Assembly (NCBI GenBank): GCA_963801255.1
Contig: CAWDEC010000008.1
Coordinates: forward strand, 563,546 to 627,545
DNA length: 64,000 nt
DNA from: JAICXG01 sp963801255
GTDB taxonomy: Bacteria > Verrucomicrobiota > Verrucomicrobiia > Chthoniobacterales > UBA10450
Direction of reading: 5' to 3'
Shown one piece after another: positions 60,101-64,000 of the stretch (position 1 is its first letter; the number at the start of each line of letters is the position of its first letter). The notes under the pieces are model-generated. The model did no database searches, was not told where the DNA came from, and worked only from the letters and a program-made list of their open reading frames with translations. The position numbers were made by a program, and so were the translations under genes.

Positions 60101-63100
60101 GGCCGCAACGACGCCTTGTTCAACGGCACCAGCGATAACCAACGGTATACGCCGTCAACATGTCCGTCGCCGACCCCAACGCCAACTCCGACTCCGACGC
60201 CAACACCAACCCCGACGCCAACTCCGACGCCGACGCCAACGCCGACGCCAACTCCAACACCCACTCCGACCGCAACACCTACGCCAACACCGCCCCCAGT
60301 CGTCACGATCACCAAGACGGCTGATGCGCCCAGTGTGAACGCCGGATCACAGATCGGCTTTACCGTGACCCTGAACAATAGTGGTGCTGGCACTGCCACA
60401 GGACTCAGTGTGACTGACAGCCTGCCTGCCGGGACAGGTGTGAACTGGACGATTGACGCGGGCAACACGAGTTCGGGCTGGTCGGTGAGTGGTTCACCGC
60501 CGAACCAGAGCCTGGTTTACACTCCGACCACGCTCGCAGGTAACACGAGTACGACGGCGCATGTAGTGAGCAGCACTACGGCCGGCAGTTGCGGCGATTA
60601 CAATAACACCGCCAGCTTCACTACCGACAATGGCGGCTCGGGTTCTAACTCGGCCACCGAGACAGTGCTGTGCGCCAATCTCAGCATCACCAAGACGGCT
60701 GATGCGGCCAGTGTGAATGCCGGATCACAGATCGGCTTCACCGTCACCTTGAACAATAGCGGCACGGGCACGGCCAGCGGCCTAAGTGTGACTGATAACC
60801 TGCCTGGTGGGACCGACGTGAATTGGACGATTGACGCGGGCAACACGAGCTCGGGCTGGTCAGTGAGCGGCTCGCCGCCGAACCAGAGCCTGGTTTACGC
60901 TCCGACATCGCTCGCGGGTAACACGAGCACCACCGCCCACGTCATAAGCAGCACCACGAGCAATAGCTGCGGCAATTACAATAACACCGTCAACTTCACT
61001 ACCAGCAATGCGGGCTCGGGTTCTAACTCGGCCGCCGAATCAGTTCTGTGCGCGAATCTCAGCATTACCAAGACGGCCGACGCGGCCAACGTGAGCGCCG
61101 GATCACAGATCGGCTTCACTGTTACGTTGAACAATAGTGGCGCTGGCACGGCCAGTGGCCTAAGTGTGACTGATAGTTTGCCAGCCGGCACGGACGTGAC
61201 CTGGACAATCGACGCGGGCAACACCAGCGTTGGTTGGTCGGTGGCCGGTTCGCCGCCAAACCAGAGCCTGGTTTACACTCCTTCATCGCTCGCGGGTAAT
61301 ACCAGTACGACCGCGCACGTGGTGAGCACCACCACGGGCAGCAGCTGCGGTAACTATCATAACTCTGCCAGCTTCAGTACCAGCAATGCCGGCTCGGGTT
61401 CCGACGCCGCCACTGAGACGGTCCTGTGTGCCAATCTCAGCATTACCAAGACGGCCGATGCCGCCACTGTGAGCGCCGGATCGCAGATCGGCTTCACCGT
61501 CACCCTGAACAATAGCGATGCTGGCACTGCCAACGGCCTAAGTGTGACTGATAGTTTGCCGGCCGGAACAGATGTGAACTGGACGATTGACGCGGGCAAT
61601 ACGAGCTCGGGCTGGTCAGTGAGCGGTTCGCCGCCGAACCAGAGCCTGGTTTACACGCCGACATCGCTCGCGGGTAACACAAGCACCACCGCGCACGTCG
61701 TGAGCAGCACCACGAGCAACAGCTGCGATAACTATCACAACATGGCTAGCTTCACGACCAGCAATGCCGGTTCGGGTTCTGACGCCGCCACCGAGGTAGT
61801 CTTGTGCGCCAATCTCAGCATCACCAAGACGGCCGATGCGCCGAGCGTAAGCGCCGGATCCCAGGTCGGGTTCACGGTTACCCTTAACAATAGCGGCGCA
61901 GGGACTGCCACCGGCCTAAGTGTGACTGATAACCTGCCAGCCGGGACGGATGTAAACTGGACGATTGACGCGGGCAGCACGAGCGCTGGCTGGTCGGTCA
62001 GCGGCTCGCCGCCGAATCAGAGCCTGGTTTACACTCCGACAACGCTCGCGGGTAATTCGATGACGACCGCGCACGTGGTGAGCAGCACCACGAGCAACAG
62101 TTGCGGCGATTACAGTAACACCGCTAACTTCACCACCAGCAACGACAACTCGGGTTCCGATTCCGCCACTGAGACGGTCTTGTGCGCCAATCTCAGCATC
62201 ACCAAGACGGCCGATGCGGCCAACGTGGACGCCGGAACACAGATCGGCTTCACCGTCACCCTTAACAATAGCGGTGCAGGCACGGCTGCCGGTCTAAGTG
62301 TGACTGATAGTTTGCCTGGTGGGACCGATGTGAACTGGACGATTGACGCGGGCAGCACCAGCTTTGGCTGGTCGGTCAGCGGCTCGCCGCCGAACCAGAG
62401 CCTGGTTTACACTCCGACCACGCTCGCGGGTAATACAAGCACCACCGCACACGTCGTGAGCAGCACCACGAGCAACAGTTGCGGCGCATACAGTAACACC
62501 GCCAGCTTCACCACCAGCAATGCCGGCTCGGGTTCTAACTCGGCCTCGGAGACAGTCAATTGCCCAACACCGACACCAACCCCGACTCCGACAGCGACTC
62601 CGACACCGACGCCGACACCGACACCGACACCGACGCCAACGCCAACGCCAACGCCAACAGCGACTCCAACGCCAACAGCGACGCCAACACCAACTCCCCC
62701 GCCGATGATTACGGTGAAGTTCCGCACCAAGCCGGCTGGGTTATCCTATTCCGTCGATGGTAATACTTACACGACTCAGCAGCAGTTTAGCTGGATCGCC
62801 GGTTCGAGTCATACGATCGCTACCACCACACCGCAGAGTGGCGGACCTGGAACTCAGTTTATCTGGACGAAATGGAGTGATAACCAGGCGATCTCTCATG
62901 TGGTTGCTCCGACGTCGAACAGGAACTTCCAGGCGACCTTCAAACGACAGTTCTTCCTCACCATGAATGCCGGGAGCGGCGGAGCGGTTCAACCAGCAAG
63001 CGGCTGGCAGGACGCCAACCAAGCGGTCACGATCAAAGCTCATGCCAACCCTGGCTTCCACTTCGTGAACTGGACCGGTAGCGGCAGCGGCTCCTACACC

Positions 63101-63169
63101 GGCCCGAATAGCCCGGCAACGATCAACATGGCCGCGCCCATCACTGAGACTGGCAACTTCGCACCATAA
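57125..63169 (+). CDS. Giant secreted adhesin-like protein with DUF11 repeats
   Basis: About 2,014 residues from ATG 57125 (MKKKHNNSK). Layout: signal/anchor helix (about 17-38); an N-terminal beta domain (about 130-580) with PPDPNGAVGLTQYVNEVN and WRGFGG; a first, divergent DUF11 unit (from LTKTADVASINPG); a Kelch-like propeller (about 720-1010; YDTVNNTWTSL, YTYDFNANTWTL). Then come a Pro-Thr linker, six DUF11 units of exactly 126 residues, a second Pro-Thr linker, and a C-terminal domain with VKFRTKPAGLSYSVDG, FIWTKWSDN and HFVNWTGSGSGSY (bacterial repeat fold). No LPxTG, PEP or autotransporter end was found. The role is probably surface adhesion or matrix, by inference. Confidence 0.85.
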   Translation: MKKKHNNSKGASTLKMALAICLLGIAVALLISSLFPTSGKAQASQAGGFPAPNAPLDGPGSTRGVMSVRSYKNDIAPPLRQIEITPPVFQLKVNCDLKENPKTGIFHLDAPDRAVQDKTASMLALQSPNIPATTLNFEGIDFPGVVCNCAPPDPNGAVGLTQYVNEVNEGIQVFNKSTGVSQLGPIAISSIWRGFGGVCEFNGDGDGIVLYDHFANRWVISQFAGTSVPTDECIAVSTSPDATGSYYRYGFHLGTNYFDYPKLAVWPDAYYMSMNIFNSTGTTFLGPQPFALDRTNMLVGNPATFVSPVGPLGGTTGPMLPADIDGPTLPASGAPETFLGFPTAGTYTVYHFHVDFTTPANSTWTTFATPVAAPFTQLCATGRNCVPQLGVTTTVSGLDGIGDRFIHRAAYRNFGAHESVVTTYAVCATGTCAAGTGMGTAGVRWIELQNVTSGPVTVAQESTYQPDTTWRWLGSAAMDNGGDIAVGFSASSATINPQIRYAGRLATDPINTLAQGEATLFAGTGSQSSTGNRWGDYSAMSVDPVDDCTFWYTNEYYATTSTFNWRNRVGNFVFTQCVPQTPPPVAAISLTKTADVASINPGQQMGFTVQVNSTGTATATGLSFSDNLPSGGDINWSLDVGNSDPVWFINGSPPNQSLVFTQTSMPAGTSFKAHVISNTTPSSCGSTYSNTATLTSSNAGNQTGTASVALDCTNCTPNAWTDNSPQLPVPANIMDQATAVIGNNLYMFTGVSNGALATAARKYDTVNNTWTSLTTYPAGVEGPVAVSDGSQYIYIMGGAQVTTTRRYDTVANTYTSLTSFTTSRWAAGAAYFNSKIYLLGGFSSAGAAQTSVQIGTLSGSPPTVTWAAGAALPTGLSFPQVTYANVGGIDYIYVAGGTGTSAAQNILYRYNISANTWATVGTMPATIWSASSGIVNGYWVLAGGYVNGNPSTSTYTYDFNANTWTLNASSMVQPRGRGAGGAVGGTALYSLGGRNDALFNGTSDNQRYTPSTCPSPTPTPTPTPTPTPTPTPTPTPTPTPTPTPTPTPTATPTPTPPPVVTITKTADAPSVNAGSQIGFTVTLNNSGAGTATGLSVTDSLPAGTGVNWTIDAGNTSSGWSVSGSPPNQSLVYTPTTLAGNTSTTAHVVSSTTAGSCGDYNNTASFTTDNGGSGSNSATETVLCANLSITKTADAASVNAGSQIGFTVTLNNSGTGTASGLSVTDNLPGGTDVNWTIDAGNTSSGWSVSGSPPNQSLVYAPTSLAGNTSTTAHVISSTTSNSCGNYNNTVNFTTSNAGSGSNSAAESVLCANLSITKTADAANVSAGSQIGFTVTLNNSGAGTASGLSVTDSLPAGTDVTWTIDAGNTSVGWSVAGSPPNQSLVYTPSSLAGNTSTTAHVVSTTTGSSCGNYHNSASFSTSNAGSGSDAATETVLCANLSITKTADAATVSAGSQIGFTVTLNNSDAGTANGLSVTDSLPAGTDVNWTIDAGNTSSGWSVSGSPPNQSLVYTPTSLAGNTSTTAHVVSSTTSNSCDNYHNMASFTTSNAGSGSDAATEVVLCANLSITKTADAPSVSAGSQVGFTVTLNNSGAGTATGLSVTDNLPAGTDVNWTIDAGSTSAGWSVSGSPPNQSLVYTPTTLAGNSMTTAHVVSSTTSNSCGDYSNTANFTTSNDNSGSDSATETVLCANLSITKTADAANVDAGTQIGFTVTLNNSGAGTAAGLSVTDSLPGGTDVNWTIDAGSTSFGWSVSGSPPNQSLVYTPTTLAGNTSTTAHVVSSTTSNSCGAYSNTASFTTSNAGSGSNSASETVNCPTPTPTPTPTATPTPTPTPTPTPTPTPTPTPTATPTPTATPTPTPPPMITVKFRTKPAGLSYSVDGNTYTTQQQFSWIAGSSHTIATTTPQSGGPGTQFIWTKWSDNQAISHVVAPTSNRNFQATFKRQFFLTMNAGSGGAVQPASGWQDANQAVTIKAHANPGFHFVNWTGSGSGSYTGPNSPATINMAAPITETGNFAP
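60308..62575 (+). repeat. Tandem array of six 378-bp DUF11 units
   Basis: Units begin at 60308, 60686, 61064, 61442, 61820 and 62198, each exactly 378 bases after the last, with the start word ATCACCAAGACGGC or one-base variants. Each codes 126 residues (ITKTADA..V.AGSQIGFTVTLNNS...). Length is perfectly conserved although bases differ, as expected from recent duplication with gene conversion. Pro-Thr microsatellite-like DNA (ACNCCNACN units) flanks the array at about 60168-60300 and 62562-62703. Confidence 0.95.
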
Positions 63170-63330
63170 TGGCAGTCAGCTGCCAAAAAGTAATTACGTG
63201 TATGTAGGTTGGAGACACTCGCGCGGCGACTTGGTTATCCATGAGTCAGGTCGCCCGCGCGACCAACTGTGGCGCGGGGGTTAGTCGGTGGAATGACAGT
63301 CGAAGTGCCAACCGCCTGACGCGGAGCTTA

Positions 63331-64000
63331 TCAGGCGAAGTTCAAGTTAGGGCTAAGCCACTTTTCGACTTCCCCTAACGATACACCTTTGCGCGTGGCG
63401 TAATCCTGCACCTGATCGCGTTCGATTTTTCCCACGGCAAAGTAGCGCGCTTCGGGATGGGAAAAGTAGAACCCACTCACACTCGCCCCCGGATGCATGG
63501 CAAATGACTCGGTCAGCGTGATCCCGGCGTTGCTTTCCACCGAGAGCAAATCAAAGAGCGGGCGCTTTTCGACATGGTCCGGACAAGCCGGATAACCCGG
63601 CGCGGGCCGAATGCCGCGATAGCGTTCACGGATCATTTCTTCTTTCGTTAGGCTTTCACTTTTCCCGAAGCCCCAGGCGATCCGCGCCTGGCGGTGGAGA
63701 TACTCGGCGAAAGCTTCGGCAAGGCGATCGGCCAGTGCCTTGCTAAGAATGGAGTTGTAATCGTCGTGGTCGGCCTGGAATCGTTGCGCCAGCTCATCTG
63801 CTCCGATTCCGCTCGTAACCGCGAATCCACCGAAATAGTCACGCTGGCCTGACTCCTTCGGTGCAACAAAATCCGCCAGACAATAATTGGGCTGGCCTGC
63901 CGGCTTCTGCATTTGCTGACGCAGGAAATGAAACTTCGCGATGACCTCAGTTCGTGACTCGTCACGGTAGATCTCGATATCGTCGCCTGACGAGTTTGCC
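63331..64000 (-). CDS. metH: Methionine synthase, cobalamin-dependent, C-terminal activation domain (partial)
   Basis: The gene enters from the right edge; about 222 C-terminal residues are present and the frame is open to base 64000. Sequence such as IEIYRDESRTEVIAKFHFLRQQ, YFGGFAVTSGIG, AEAFAEYLHRQARIAWGFG and RYRGIRPAPGYPACPDH is the SAM-binding reactivation domain of MetH, which remethylates oxidised cobalamin. The final SLGEVEKWLSPNLNF is the normal family end. With metK and ahcY at the left of the window this completes the methyl cycle, but the genes are 60 kb apart. Two CCTAACGA words lie inside the visible part. Confidence 0.94.
   Translation of the reverse strand, partial: ANSSGDDIEIYRDESRTEVIAKFHFLRQQMQKPAGQPNYCLADFVAPKESGQRDYFGGFAVTSGIGADELAQRFQADHDDYNSILSKALADRLAEAFAEYLHRQARIAWGFGKSESLTKEEMIRERYRGIRPAPGYPACPDHVEKRPLFDLLSVESNAGITLTESFAMHPGASVSGFYFSHPEARYFAVGKIERDQVQDYATRKGVSLGEVEKWLSPNLNFA

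Larger units (their letters stand above)
2905..63652. repeat. Dispersed GCCTAACGA word (44 copies of CCTAACGA), uptake-sequence-like
   Basis: Exact CCTAACGA starts (plus strand): 3758, 4341, 5867, 15771, 15985, 16131, 18187, 19025, 19280, 19601, 19817, 20990, 22762, 24256, 24324, 26214, 26556, 30993, 33751, 37087, 47884, 51417, 63374. Exact TCGTTAGG starts: 2905, 6513, 12674, 13938, 15428, 16777, 20528, 20894, 21720, 23497, 25321, 25333, 25613, 30740, 34026, 35234, 38817, 46093, 52965, 60092, 63645. 37 of 44 have a G before CCTAACGA. Counts were made by eye and could miss a few. Chance expectation for the 8-mer on both strands is about two. The function is not known. Confidence 0.85.

Noticed and set aside
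60308..62575. CRISPR-like regular repeats
   Set aside because: Units are 378 bases, coding and contiguous, with no unique spacers; they are protein domain repeats.

Overview
The window most likely comes from a soil-type Verrucomicrobiota (Spartobacteria/Chthoniobacterales-like) chromosome. This is inferred from gene content: a tandem GloVer-repeat protein, a Minf_1886-family protein, large secreted proteins with Pro-Thr linkers, an alternative complex III (ACIII) operon and the order rplS-rnhB-yraN. The DNA is moderately GC-rich. Coding is dense on both strands, and no insertion sequence, integrase, phage module or CRISPR array was seen.

Layout: 0.2-2.8 kb holds the methyl cycle (metK, ahcY; part of metH lies at the far right edge). 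3-12 kb on the minus strand holds a Ca2+/H+ antiporter, a GloVer protein, yraN-rnhB-rplS, and an envelope operon of an MsbA-like ABC exporter with two glycosyltransferases, one of them frameshifted. 12-17 kb holds a second GT4 enzyme, a STAS protein, a HAD phosphatase, gluQ and a CHASE2 adenylate cyclase. 17.4-23 kb holds rplT-pheS-pheT and then carA behind a structured leader and terminator. 23-33 kb is mixed: a secreted small protein, Minf_1886, an M16 protease, DUF1844, a secreted esterase, two GNATs, topoisomerase IB and a GH15 hydrolase. 33.4-44.6 kb is one respiratory operon: ACIII (actA-F), a small membrane protein, SCO, coxB and coxA. Nearly all its genes are joined by 4-bp ATGA overlaps, and actB is broken by one frameshift. 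44.7-51.8 kb holds a lipid kinase, a small lipoprotein, alanine dehydrogenase and yqgE. It then has a short accessory stretch bounded by copies of the 3' end of a tRNA-Glu gene, and tRNA-Pro. 52-57 kb holds a desaturase, a NarL-type two-component pair and a membrane TPR protein. 57-63.2 kb is one 2,014-residue secreted protein with a 378-bp tandem array.

The strongest unexplained signal is the non-palindromic word GCCTAACGA (core CCTAACGA). By eye I count 44 copies of the 8-mer, 37 of them with the leading G, in balanced orientations, inside genes in several reading frames and between genes. About two copies of the 8-mer would be expected by chance. Copy density (about one per 1.5 kb) and behaviour resemble the DNA uptake sequences of Neisseria and Haemophilus; the function here is inference. 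Other signals are a family of intergenic hairpins (GAAGAGTTGAAG / CTTCAACTCTTC) placed at start codons, duplicated tRNA-Glu ends, and hairpins in the rplT and carA leaders.
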